From the NCBI GenBank assembly GCA_015680685.1, contig MNCI01006534.1, positions 156,253 to 220,252 on the forward strand: a stretch of 64,000 bases of DNA, given 5' to 3'. The translations under genes and the position numbers were made by a program. This DNA is from Gnetum montanum. Taxonomy: Eukaryota > Streptophyta > Gnetopsida > Gnetales > Gnetaceae. Each line of letters opens with the position of its first letter. Position 1 is the stretch's first letter. The notes beneath the pieces are model-generated. The model saw nothing but the letters and a program-made list of their open reading frames with translations, searched no databases and had not been told where the DNA came from. Of this stretch, positions 1 through 11,278 are shown piece by piece.

Positions 1-870
1 TTTTTGGTAAATTCTTGTGGTTAAGACTTTAACTCTTGTTCCAAATGACATTCCCAGGGCCTACGGACTCTTTGAATGTGGGTTTGTCAGGGCATTAAGG
101 GCATGAGCCTGCTTTGGGGAGGACCCACTGACATTCCTATTTGGAACATTAGTTAACTTCTTTCCCTTAACATTGTGCAATTAATTTTATTTTGTTCATT
201 ACCATCTTGACATCCCTTTCATCGATGCCATAGTTGTCCCTTTTTATCTATCTTTCTTACTCCTTTTCTTTTTCCATTCTAACGCTACCGAAGGTTCGAG
301 ATTAGTCATGGGGGTTCGTGGCCTGATTTTTTCGATTTTCTTCTAGCCCCGAAAATTTTTGATTTTCTTCCTAACCCCTACACCTTCGGTAGTCATCAGT
401 AACATATTCCTAGATCCATATCAGCCATACCACAACCTGGCCAATGAGTTTACACCGAAGCAAGGTATTAATTACATGATGATTCAATTACCCTTGCTAA
501 TATATGATTGTGTTGTGTGTGTAGATGGCGGACATGCAAACAACGGATTGGATCTAGAGCAAACACTTGGAATGGAGCAACAATGAAGTGGCTATGCAAG
601 GAGCAAGATCGATGGTGTGCTTATGGATGGACAACGAAGGTGCAATCTTGGCGTTGGCAGCAGCAACACTTCTTTCTCTCTCTCTTTCTCAGTTGCCAAT
701 TAAGGCCTGATGTCATTGTAATAAGGTGTTCACCCTTGTTGTCATGAATACCAGTTTTGTCAAGTCTTGTAATAATGATCCATTCACATGTCATCCCATT
801 AGTTCCATTCCCCTCAATAATTCCATACCTACCTGATATTATTGTAAGGAACTCGAGGACGAGTTTTCAT

Positions 871-885
871 TCAGTCATGGGGGTA
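871..885 (+). other. polypurine tract of A0
   Basis: TCAGTCATGGGGGTA directly precedes the LTR start TGATGAG. The same tract occurs in inverted form at 12125-12139 beside the A3 LTR, which supports it as the plus-strand priming site of this family. Confidence 0.6.
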
Positions 886-1839
886 TGATGAGACGCGATA
901 TCACATGCACCACGATATCGTAGTCGTCGCGATATCACGTCGTCCCCTGCGATATCTCGTACACGATATCGCGGTCCGCCACCAAATCTATAAATAAGAG
1001 GTATGGCTCCCCTCATTTCTCATCCTAGGCTTAAAGTAGGGAAACTCTGGCAATTTGATCACTCTAGAGATAGAATATTTTCCATGTGCCCGCAGTAGGA
1101 GTCCCCAAGTGAACGGATCTTTATTCGAGCAGCTTTGTACCTGAATGCAAGTTGTGTATGGAAATAAAGACAAGCTTTGTGGATAAACCTTGCAGTACAT
1201 GGATAGGTTTTATTACATGTTATTTATTACCTGTTGTTAGCGCGACATGAGTATGACTTGGTTACGAGCATTGACGAATGTGTACGGCTAACCAAGGAAT
1301 CGGCTACTCATCGCGATTAGATTCTCTCACCCTTGTCTCATAGAATGTGGGATGAGTATGACTTGATTACGATCATCTACGGATGTGTACGGCTAGTCAA
1401 TGAATCAGCTGCTCATCATGCTTAGGCTAGTTAGGTGCCTTAGTATGACCACTTCGAGCATGTGCGTTACGTGTGGTGATCCCAGTAACGATTAGCGTTT
1501 GGTAGCCACAGTTGCATAGTTCAGGGTGTGTACAGTAAGTGGGAATGGATGCTGACGCTAGTTAATTTAGACTTAGGACATTAGTTAGAGTTAGTTAGTT
1601 CTCTCAACCCTTCACCCTTTAGCATAGGAGAAAAATCATAAAAGACCAAAAAAATTATATACCTCGGACTTACTTAACCATACAACGTGACAACAACAAG
1701 TAAGTCTGGGAAGACAACGAATGATTAACCCCAAGTGTTCCATGGGGCATTTAGGCATTTAGTCTGCGGAGTTCGACTGGATCGCGCGTGCTACGCTCGT
1801 TTCGTATGGTTGAGTGTAGGGATACCTCACCACTCATCA
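886..1839 (+). repeat. A0 3' LTR (954 bp)
   Basis: The LTR starts TGATGAG and ends CTCATCA, a 7-bp inverted terminal repeat around TG...CA. Inverted homologues are at 4533-5099 and 11279-12124; the last 80 bp match closely, including the run ending TGGTTGAGTGTAGGG. It holds a cluster of five GATATC palindromes (897-970), a TATA box (989-996) and an internal direct repeat (about 1247-1309 and 1352-1414, offset 105 bp). No PBS follows at 1840, as expected for a 3' LTR. Confidence 0.85.
989..996 (+). promoter_or_regulatory. TATA box of A0 LTR
   Basis: TATAAATA lies just downstream of the GATATC cluster. The homologous position on the minus strand of the A1 LTR (about 5010-5020) and of the A3 LTR (about 11995-12003) also reads TATAAATA or a close variant, so this is the likely core promoter of the family. 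Confidence 0.55.
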
Positions 1840-1879
1840 CCTGGGAAGGTGGCCAACCTTGACCCAATTAGTAATGGCA

Positions 1880-4466
1880 TGTGTTAACATGACCATATGC
1901 ATTGAATGCGGTGTGAGGTTCGAAGGGGGCTCTGAAGCTCTAATTGATACAAAGACGTCCAAAGACTTAGCCACTTGGGATTGCAAAGGCTTGGTTGGAC
2001 TGTTGGTTTTGAAGAAAGGTCTTTTCTTCATACAGTTGTCAGAACCAATAGTAGGTTGAGGATTAACAACCCTTGTGGCATTGTGTTGCTATGGCTAAGT
2101 AGGGAGTTCACCTTGCATTACTGGAGCAAGTGGTAATGGAGGTATTTGTGGGAGAGATGCAGCTAGATTGGAAGGATGGTATACTTGTGGAATATCACCC
2201 CTAGGAGAGGGAGTACTATAGTACTCACGGGCTTGGTAGTGATGTTGGGGAGTAACGTGACCAATAGAGTCACATGGAGAGATTGGAAGTTGCACATAAT
2301 ATCCATATGGGTCAGGTTGCTGGTAAGGATATTTTTGCACTGGTGGTGGCGTTCCCCATGATTGTGGGTGCTGCCACTATTGATGTTGCTCAATTGGTTG
2401 TGGTTGAGTTTCACTTGGATAATACGTTAAAGGTTGGTGGAACTACCTTGGGGATAAGGTAATTGTTGGGATGTTTGCCATTTGTTTAAACGTGGATTAA
2501 GTGCATACACCCCTGACTCCTGCAGATGTGAGATCACAAGGCAACATCCCTTAGGATGGTCGTATTAACAGATCTCACATCCACTATCATCATTTGTATA
2601 TAAGTCCACAACCTCTTCCAATAATAGCAACTTTACCCTTACCCTTGTTACATGCATTTTTTGCTTCTCTCTTTTTCCTTTTGTCACGATCACTACCTTG
2701 CTCCCTAGACTCCTCTACTACTTTGAGAATAGTTTGAAACCTACTATTCTAGGAGTCCCACATTTCGTCTACCTTTGCCGATACTTCTGATGCTAGCTTT
2801 TGGATAGGCAAGGTTTTCCTATTCACCATCTCTTCGAGTGGTGACTCCTCCTCATGCTCACAAAATCTTACTCCCTTCTTCCGGAGGGAAGGATCTCGGT
2901 TATATTCTTCTGCACACTCTCTCTTTCGTAGCTCACGTTCTTTATTAGCAAATTTCTCCAGCAATCTGTGAATTTGATGGGACCTAAGCTTAGATAGTCT
3001 TCCTTGGGCATAAGAGCCAAGGGTTCTTCTCATTTCATGCCTAAGCCCGTCTACGAGATGGCGTAGCTAATCCCGCTGTGAATAACCATGGCCAGGACAA
3101 CGATGTAATAGTGCATAATAACGGCCCATGGCAGCATCCAAGGGTTTGTAACTTCCTTGTTTCCATCCTTGGATGTGCTTTCATAGGTTAGACACCCAGA
3201 AGTACATTTGGTACTTATCGTTGAACAATTCTAACACAGTACTCCACCTACAAATGGATTTCGGCTCTAAGGATCGGTACTAGCTTTTAGCTTCTTTTAT
3301 TAGTATCTGTGGGAACAATTTAAGTTTTTGCCACTCATTTTCTATGTTTTGCAAGGCACATGCATTGTGAAATACTTGTAAGTAATTTTGAGGATCAACG
3401 TTATATCCCCCTTCAAATCATGGGATGTTATTCATGTCTAACCTCTTGATCCTACTATCTTTTTGATGCCTTGTTGGAACTCTCATAGCCTCAGTTATGT
3501 CTAGCATGCTTCGAGTAGTGAGTAGGGGTTCATCATGATAGTCTTGTTCGTAGTGTCTATGGTGCCTACGTCATTCCCTACTCTCCCTTCTTCTATGTCG
3601 TGATTCCCTAGAATGCCCTCGTCCTCTGTCTTGGCTGTTTCGTCTGTGACTTCCCCATTGGTTTCCCTTATCCTTATGATCTATCTCTCTATGGCTGCAT
3701 CTAGACATTGAAGGAGAGGGTGAAGAAGATGATGAAGGTGAAGAAGAAGGAGAACTGCCACCATGACGATGTCTACTTCCTTCTCTCTGGTGGTCTCTGC
3801 CTCGATCGCAATTACGATCAGAATGCCCACCTTCATCACGTGTCCTTGTTCCTTTTTTGGACACTTTGTGTCCATTGGTATCAACACCTGGGTTGTGAAC
3901 AATAGAATGAAGGTTTTGATACAAAACCCCTTGGCCACAGTCAAGGGGAGGAACATTGTTATGTTGGTGACTACCTAAGGCAAGTTCATCACCTTCAACT
4001 TCGCTGAAAACGTGGGGGGCATCCTTGGACCACTTTCCATTCAAAGACTTATGGTGTCTCTCCTATTGCAAATCCCTCTGATGTTGCACCTCTGTGGGAT
4101 GATAGTCTCTTGAATCATAGTCTTGCGCAGTGTACTCTACGTGTCAGTGTTGCGTGCCTATTCATGTGAGAGCACGAAGGAGCATACTTGGGATTGCATG
4201 GTCGGGAGGTAACATTATGTTATCTTCCAAGTCACGCCAATGCAGCTATTCGTCTTGATGGAGAATAAAGGTGAAGTTAAGTACATATTCATTAGGATGA
4301 ATATATACCACATGAAACTGTTGAGGGATTGACGAATCAACATCATGTGTTTCTTATCGCCGATTGCTTCTTGTGTTAGTCCTAGGTGGTGAAGTGATTT
4401 TGTGTGAAGAAGAAGACATCTTGTCTTTTTTAGTGTGCAATGTACTATTATCTTTTCCTTAATCAA
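1880..4466 (-). pseudogene. gag pseudogene of A1
   Basis: This is a broken capsid/nucleocapsid gene on the minus strand, in pieces separated by stops and frameshifts. The N-terminal part (about 4044-3571) encodes a run of Ser and Arg/His-rich sequence with RHRRRESRE and many RD/RE/HR pairs. The middle (3033-2749) encodes a charged, probably helical stretch (KFANKERELRKRE). The next part (2340-2095) is rich in Pro, Gln and Tyr. Near 1890-1930 a decayed zinc knuckle survives as AYGHVNTCHY, with the first cysteines lost. A homologous gag occurs in A2 (9230-11200), with the same order of charged N-terminus and degenerate knuckle. No intact start was chosen because the first frame is already broken. 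Confidence 0.6.
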
Positions 4467-4513
4467 CCCTAAGGGTTTTCTCCAATGATGTACTTAGCAC
4501 ATAAACAACTAAG

Positions 4514-4531
4514 TCCCTAGCAATAGCACCA
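4514..4531 (-). other. primer-binding site of A1
   Basis: Read on the minus strand, TGGTGCTATTGCTAGGGA follows the LTR end TCATCA by one base. From memory it resembles the Athila-lineage PBS TGGCGCCGTTGCCGGGGA, differing mainly at C-to-T positions. This is the main evidence for calling family A Athila-like. I do not assign the primer tRNA. Confidence 0.62.
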
Positions 4532-4532
4532 A

Positions 4533-5099
4533 TGATGAGCGACGAGGTACCCCTATACTCAACCATACGAATACGAGCGTTTCACGCACAATCCGGTCGA
4601 ATTCCAAGGACTAAGTGCCTATGCGCCTTTCTGGAACGATAACAGGTTGGTTAATCATTATCTTCCCAAACTTACTTGTATGTCACAGTTGTATGGTTAC
4701 GTAAGCTTGAGGCATATGATTTGTATGGCTTTTATGTGTTTTATATCCTACGCTAATAAGGAGGGGAAGAGAGATAACTAAATACTAATCTAATTTAACT
4801 AATCATTAACTAAGTCCTAATTACTCCTAACACCAATATTCATTCCCACTTGTTGTACACATCTTGAACTAGTGCAACACTGCNGTTCCCACTTGTTGTA
4901 CACATCTTGAACTAGTGCAACACTGNATAATTCTAACTTTGGGGGGAAAATGGCAAGAGGTTGGCTAAGGAACTAACTTTCTAATGTGGAAACCAAGGGT
5001 GCTGCCTCTTATTTATAGGCAAGGAGACAGGTCGCGATATCGGATATCTGACATTGCATGGTTGATTTGATATCGTGGACGCGATATTGCAGTTCATCA
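4533..5099 (-). repeat. A1 5' LTR (567 bp including assembly Ns)
   Basis: On the minus strand it begins TGATGAAC (5099) and ends GCTCATCA (4533). It is shorter than its relatives at 886-1839 and 11279-12124. It contains a TATAAATA box near 5015 and degenerate GATATC palindromes near 5035-5085. Two single Ns (4884, 4926) flank an exactly repeated ~38-bp segment, so the local length is unreliable. Confidence 0.8.
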
Positions 5100-5399
5100 A
5101 TAGTTCTAGGAAAAAGGTTGTCCTATACATAAAAGTGACAATCCTTATGTAGTGCATTGGCAATAATAAACATAAGAATTTTAAAACCTAAATAACTCAA
5201 AGAAATAAAATATTATATAAAGTGAAAAATTACAAAAAATGGAAAATGTATAAAGAATGGAAAAAATCAAAGGAATTGTGTAAATCAAAAAGTGGAAAAA
5301 TGTGCCTTCACAAGATGCTAGGCCAAATGGTTATATTCCCCACAATTGGATTGCATGAAGTAGATTTGGAAAATGAAGCAAACTTAACATTGCTTTGAG

Positions 5400-6530
5400 G
5401 TATTGTTGTAAGCCTTGGTCACTTGGGAATCATTGAAAGGTCTTACTTGTTGCACATAAAGTGACATATCCTTATCTACGCTAGTTGGATGGTAAATCTT
5501 TTTGGCTGCATAAAAAAAGGTAAAATGTATGATGTAGGGTCTCTTCCATAATGTTTGAAATTTTTTTTGTTGAGATATATGAGTGAGATTCCATCAAGAA
5601 ACCTTATCTCCTAGTTGAAATTCAACCTTTTGGATCTTAGTGTCGTGATGTTGTTTATTGTATGCCTTGTGTACTTCGTTCATCATGAGCTTCATCCTTT
5701 TAATTTTTTCTAGCATATTAAGAGCTATTAGTCATTCTTTTTATGTTAAGCTAATGTCTAGGTTGAGGCCACATGTAGTGTTTAGTGTATAGAGTTCAAT
5801 TTGGATTGGGATTTTGGGTAACTTGCCATACACTGGCTTGTAGGGTGAGTATCCGATAGGAAGTTTTCTTATGGAGTGATAGCCCTATAAGGCATTGTTG
5901 AGTTTTATGCTTCAATATTTCATATATCTATTGATTTTCCTGGTTAGGATTTGTGTAATTTTCTTATTTTTCATCTCTGCCTAACTGTTGGCTTTAGGAT
6001 GATAAGGTGTTGTAAGTTTATGCTTCATCCTTAAGTGTCACATCAACTTTCTAAAAGTAGCATATTTGAAATTTGTTCCATTATCAAAAATTAGTACACA
6101 AGGCATACCAAAACTATTTACTACCTATTATTGGGAAAATTAAGATGTAGTAGTAAATGTATAGTCAGTGACAACTATAACTTCTACCCATTTGGTAAAA
6201 TAATTAATAGTAATAATAATATAAGACTTCCTATTTGACATTGGAGAGATGAGACAGATGAAGTTAATTCCTCGTAGATCGAAAGGCTTTAATGGTTGGA
6301 TCCACGAATGGGTAAAGTGATGTGCATCTCTAAAGACCATTGGCCAAAAATATCCTACCATTGGGATTTTTATGGTAGTTTTCCTTTAAGATTAATGATC
6401 CTCACAAGGTACCTCATGATCATCTTGAAGAATCCTAGGTTAAGCATCATTAGGAACATACCATCATACTAGGACAATGACGCAAATTTTGTAGAGGTTT
6501 CCCTCCATTTTCATGTAGAGGTTTTCCTCA
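5400..6530 (-). pseudogene. integrase remnant of A2
   Basis: The minus-strand frame at 6361-6140 contains an integrase-core start: IQPLKPFDLRGINFI, then ISPMSNRKSYIIITINYFTK with WVEV following. A3 carries the equivalent IQPLEPFDI and KSYIIVTTDYYTKW at about 14870-15000. DNA similarity to A3 extends from about 5460 to 6530 against about 14110 to 15245, covering the zinc-binding region, core and C-terminal tail. Multiple stops and indels make it non-functional. The first catalytic Asp of the family (GIDFI-type) is Asn here (GINFI). Confidence 0.7.
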
Positions 6531-8540
6531 CTACTAAAGGCACTCACTGACAACTCTTGGAATAACATCACTACTATCATTAGATTATCTCTGTGATCCC
6601 AAACAAGTCACTTATGGCTGGGTCTTAGCAATAGCCTCACTACTAAGATCCTCAACGATGGAGGCACATGTATCATCAAAAGTATAGGTCTTGATTATGG
6701 CTCATCACAACTCCACTAGACTTGACTGCCCAGTGTCATGGTATTGGCTATATCTATAGTCTCATATGAACTTATGAATCAAAATCTAGGGTAGGAAATC
6801 CATCCAACAACCCTTGTTCTTGTGGGATGGATCCCTCTAAAGAACACACCACTACTGCATGTAGATGGGGGCATCTAAAAGATTCACGGCTTCCATTACC
6901 AACTAAGCACAAATGATCACATAATTATTATTTTGTTCGAAATTCCAAATGATTTCCAAGATATCCAAAATCCATGGCAACCAAAATTCCACAAAATTAT
7001 CACAAAATCATGTTGATATCATGAACTGAATTTTCCAAAATAGTCAAAAATTTATAATAGCCAAAATTCACACAAAATCATGCTTATGCCATGAGTAGAT
7101 TCAAAATATTCATTAATATTTATAGTAGGTTGGGCAAGTTTGCCACAATTTCAAAAATTCATCCAAAAGATAGAATATGATCTAGTCATAATTAAAATAT
7201 TAATTTCCATGTAAAAACAAGACCACAATGATTAGAATTCGATAGAATCTTAGTACAATAATCAAGAGCATAAAAGAATAACAAAAAACTAGAAAGTGGA
7301 GAGGCCATATGAAAATGAAACTAAAATAATCCTCCTTACCTACCAAGATGACCAAAAATAGCCTTCTACTTCACTTTGAACTAATATGCTAGAAACACCT
7401 TCCGATCCAAAATAAGACATATTGAAGGCCACAATCTATTTATGAGTAGAAGAATCATATGGAATGTGATACTTGGACTTAGTATGCATTTATAAATGAA
7501 AAAAACATGCTTCAAATGGAAGAAACTAGGTTGAAAATGATTTAGAAATGAAGAAGCAAGATGAAAAAATAGTTTCTATTACAAAAATAGAAAATTCCCA
7601 ATGCACGGGGATGAGAAGGATAGTGAGAAAAATGCATCGTGGAGGTAGTGGATTTTAAGGAAATACAACATATGTTATATGTTTAATATATATGTAAAAC
7701 ATATATGTTTATATGTATGTACTATATACGTTTTTGCACAAACGTTCTTTCACATTTACACTTACATTGACATTTACATTTACGACATTTTAACAAACTA
7801 GAAAGTGTGATATCTCAAGAAATGTAACTAGATTCTAGTGAACCAATGATCAAAACCTATGTTTCTGAATGTCCCAAACACATTGGTAAGATTAGATTCT
7901 ATGTAGAACATCATCCCAAGGGACTTTCTTAATAAATCAAATTCATGCAATATTAAATTATAATTAAAAATGAGCTTCAAATTTTAGGTTAATGACAAAA
8001 GGTAACAAGAAATCTGTTTTGGGTAGGGTCAGGGTTCAAAATTGCTCCATGAATAGAGTATTATATAATCACATATGCACAATAAAATAAAAAGGTACAT
8101 AATTAAATGTGTAAAATAAAGTATAAATATGCATACTAAAGATTGAATATACATAATTGAATGTACACAAGAATAAAATATGTATAGCCAAATACTTGTA
8201 ACGGCATAATAACTTATAAAAAAGAAAAACTTCCTGAAGTAATTGGATTTCAACATTTAATCATAAAATACTTAGAAGATTTATGACTAAGCTTTAATAG
8301 TAGTAAAATAAAAGTTACAAAATTTTAACAAAATATCATAACAAGTAGATTGCATTCACTTATGTAAGAAACTAACAACAACAACAACAACAATGCATAT
8401 GACAATATTAAAGAATTAATCATATGCATTAAATTAAATAATTAAAACTATGTAAATTTCTAGATTGTGACATAACTTTTCCTAATCTACTTCTATATGC
8501 TTTTTATATTCTATCTTTGAGAGTTTGTAGTTGATCTACT
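6531..8540. other. unassigned AT-rich segment inside A2
   Basis: This 2 kb replaces the RT/RNase H part of A2. I recognise no coding sequence. Bases 6900-7140 repeat loosely a phrase made of CCAAAATTC and CACAAAATCATG words, including two similar ~90-bp stretches ending near CATGTTGATATCATGA and CATGCTTATGCCATGA. Bases 7680-7740 are a TATATG/CATATA-rich inverted stretch. Minus-strand ORF 8256-8029 is hydrophobic only because the DNA is AT-rich. It could be a separate decayed insertion or the 3' non-coding part of another family A copy. Confidence 0.4.
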
Positions 8541-9180
8541 TCATCTTATCCATCTTATTAATATAAGTACTTGTCAAAATTTCTATGGTTTCCATGCACG
8601 TTATTGAAGTGGATCCATTATTTGTTATCAACCATTGGGTGCTTTCCTACTTTGTAATTGTTATGTATAAGCAGCGTTGGATATTTTCTGATTTGACACA
8701 CATTTTGCATGTTATGATTGTCCTACTTATGGTTGCACATATTTTCTACATGTAGTTATACCTTGTGTTGCTATACATGATGCATAGAACTCCCTTTTTA
8801 TCAATCTTTTCAAATTCATTTTCCTTGGAAATTTTCATGTAGAGCTTTGATCCCAAGCTCGAGATCAATGGTACTTAACCAAGCTCTTCCCATGATGATT
8901 GTAAAGTCATGCTTATAGTTATCAATGTAGATCACTAGAAAATTAGTTGGGTATGGTCAATCGCTAATGGTGGTCATAATGTCCTCCACTAATTCTAATA
9001 GAACAATGATGGACTGGTCTGTAAGCTCAAACCAAATGTTGCAAATCGATACTAGAGGTAAATTATATGCCTTTTACATCTTTTTCTAAATTAGATTGAT
9101 CTAGGAATCTAAGTCTAGTAGAGCCGTACATGGCTCATTTCTTGTAATATGAAAATAAATTAGGGAACTCTTTAAATCCA
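8541..9180 (-). pseudogene. protease/RT linker remnant of A2
   Basis: The plus-strand words at about 8628-8660 (CAACCATTGGGTGC...TTTGTAATTG) and 8810-8950 match A3 at about 17100-17135 and 17270-17410. This places the segment between gag and RT of the family A polyprotein. Frames are broken throughout. I cannot identify the protease active site, so the protease label is inferred from position. Confidence 0.42.
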
Positions 9181-9229
9181 TTCTTTTTATAGAAAGATGA
9201 ACTACCTTAATTTAGTCTATAATTGCATG

Positions 9230-11200
9230 GGTTAACATGATAGTTTGGACATTTTGGGCTCTTTTGTTTCAAGGTTGCTTGTCATATATTCTAGGAATAG
9301 TTTGAGTGCATTCTGTAGCCATAGATATCTATAACAATTTTGGTGAATGGCTAGGCCTAAAGAATGACATTTTCCAAGGATAGCACTTGGAATCATTTGA
9401 GTTATCATCCACCTATAAGTTCATAGTTCTTATGACATTCTGTTGTTAGCGCTTTGGAGGTATGTCACATTGCATTAGTGGTGTAGGTAGCAAAGGTATT
9501 GAGGTGTGTTGTGAATGGCATTGTGAATAGTAAGAAGTGTAAGTGGAAAGAGATTCAACTTTTAGAGTGGCAGGTCTATGGTACTTTGGAGGATAATAAT
9601 GATGGATAGATGTATGAATTGTGAAGCCACTTGGTAACAAAAGATTGTTGGACATAGTATACACATTCATCTAGTTGTTTGTAAGGATATTACTACCTTG
9701 GTAATGACATTTACTACAAGTTATGACACTATTGGAAGTAGTCTCAGGGTGGCATTCCACTTAGATAGTACCATTACTAGTGGAACTACTACCTATAGTT
9801 GTCTTGAAGATAGGACAACCTCCTAGGTGCTTACCTTTTGATTAACTTTGAGTTTAAGACATGAACCCTAGATTCCTATAAGTGTGACAAGATCAAGTAA
9901 TAACCTTTTAGATGTTCATACTAATAGTTATCACACCCTTCATCATATGATTTGTAGTCTACAATCTCTTCAATTGCCATGGCTTTGCCTTTCGAATAAT
10001 AATAGTCATTTTTTATGTCCCTCATTTTTCTTCTCTCTTTATCCTTGGCTCTTCCTTGTTTTGCCTTCTCCTTCATAATCCTTAATGTAATTTCGAGCTT
10101 GTCATCAATAGAGTCTTACATCTTGTCAATCTTAGCCAAAATCTCAATAACAACTTTTTAGATGGGTATCATTTTTTATTACAAAACCTTCCCTAATGGT
10201 GCTCCCTCATTTGGTTCATAAAGATGAACCTTCTTTTTGTGGATGGAAGAGTCTCTATTATACTTCTCTAGACTTCCCCTTTTCTTTAACTCTCCTTATT
10301 CCTTTTCTACCTAATCAATTAGCCTTTATATTTAATGGGCTCTCATCTTCGATAGTTTCCGTTGGACATAGACCTCAAGAGTTTCCTCAATTTTGTTCCT
10401 GAGTCCATCTATGATGTGATATAACTATTCTCTCTTAGAGAAATCATGGCTTGGGCATCGATGGAACAAAGAATAATACCTACCCAATGCTACATCAAGA
10501 AATTCATATTTAGCTTGTCTCCATTCTTTAATTTGCTTGCTCAAATTGTACACAAGGATTATGTTTAATACTTTTCATTTAATAGCTTTAACATCGTACT
10601 CCATCTTTGAATAAACTTTGGTTTCACAAATTGGTTTCAAATTTCAACTTCTTTGATGAGTGTTCTAGGAAAAAGTATTTGCTTTTAACAATCATTCTAA
10701 ATGTTTTTCAAGGCACATATATCATGGAAGACATGCAAGTAACATTGAGGATTATCATTATAGCCCCTTTCAAACCTAGGGATGTTGTTCATTTTTAGTC
10801 ATTTGATTTCGTTGTCCCTTTGATGCTTGGTAAGAATTTAAACTACTTCTCAAATATTGATCATGCTTCTAGTAGCAAGCAATAGTTTATCATATACATC
10901 CTATTCATCATGGTCCCTTATCATGTCTATGCCTCTTATGATGTTACGTGTTATGCCTTTTTTCTGAGTGATGCCTCTTTTTCTCTTATTCTTATCTAAG
11001 TTCTCCTTTTGCATCTCTATGATGGGTCCACCTTGTCTATGATCATTACCCCTTTGGTCATGGTCATGTTCTTCCTCATCAAAGTTTAACAATAAAGAGA
11101 AAGATAATGATAAAGAGCTAGGAGAGTTATGCTAGCTTGCTCTCCTTCCCTAGTCCCTTTGTTATTCTTTGGTTTGGTGGTTGGAAGACCTTGGCCTTGA
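9230..11200 (-). pseudogene. gag pseudogene of A2
   Basis: The minus-strand frames resemble A1 gag in order. A charged Asp/His/Arg/Lys-rich N-terminal piece (11092-10901, with DHDQRGNDHRQGG and KNKRKRG) is followed by a longer middle part full of stops. A degenerate zinc knuckle lies near 9236-9260 (CPNYHVNPCNY, first cysteine pair incomplete). The window 10600-10800 matches A1 at about 3230-3440, including the phrase around CATGGAAGACATGCAAGTAA. It is not translatable as one protein. Confidence 0.55.
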
Positions 11201-11278
11201 TGTCCCCTTAGTTTTGGGTCCAACTCTCCCCTTGTTTTGGTTGCTTACCAAGGTTAAATGTAAACATTGGTGGGTTGT

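Larger units (their letters stand above)
1..1839 (+). mobile_element. A0: 3' end of Athila-like Ty3/gypsy retrotransposon
   Basis: Only the 3' untranslated part and the 3' LTR of this plus-strand element lie in the window. Bases 1-870 carry no supported ORF. They match, in inverted orientation, the 3' region of A3 (about 12140-13000): both share a block around a CCCACT/AGTGGG tract next to a TTTGGGGAGGACC-like segment. A CTCGAGGACGAG tract at about 851 and a G-run immediately before the LTR form a typical gypsy 3' end. The element reads right up to minus-strand gag sequence at 1840, so it appears inserted into A1, but its 5' end and left target duplication lie outside the window. Assignment to the Athila lineage rests on the PBS of the related A1 copy. 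Confidence 0.78.
1840..5099 (-). mobile_element. A1: 5' LTR and gag of a minus-strand Athila-like element
   Basis: Reading right to left: LTR (5099 to 4533), PBS (4531 to 4514), leader, then gag to about 1880, where the element is cut by the A0 LTR end at 1839. Nothing downstream of the gag zinc knuckle is present. Right of the LTR (from 5100) there is no polypurine tract, so this LTR is the 5' LTR of A1 and not the 3' LTR of A2. Confidence 0.68.
5100..11278 (-). mobile_element. A2: internally deleted minus-strand Athila-like element
   Basis: Reading right to left, gag (11200 to 9230) and the protease/linker region (9180 to 8541) are followed by 2 kb of unassigned AT-rich DNA. An integrase remnant (6530 to 5400) comes next, ending at the A1 LTR. 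RT and RNase H, present between homologous points in A3 (about 15260-17090), are absent. The right border is the A3 LTR. The sequence left of that LTR (11250-11278) does not look like a PBS, so A2's own 5' LTR is probably missing. Confidence 0.58.

Noticed and set aside
3571-4044. Arg/Ser-rich ORF resembling a splicing-factor RS domain
   Set aside because: It is in frame order with the rest of A1 gag behind a PBS and LTR, so it is the basic N-terminal part of gag and not a host SR protein.
8029-8256. Hydrophobic minus-strand ORF of 75 residues
   Set aside because: AT-rich composition alone explains it; it lies in an unassigned, repeat-like segment.
11250-11278. Possible PBS next to the A3 LTR, which would make it also the 5' LTR of A2
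   Set aside because: The sequence after TCATCA on the minus strand (ACAACCCACCAATG) does not resemble the A1 PBS.
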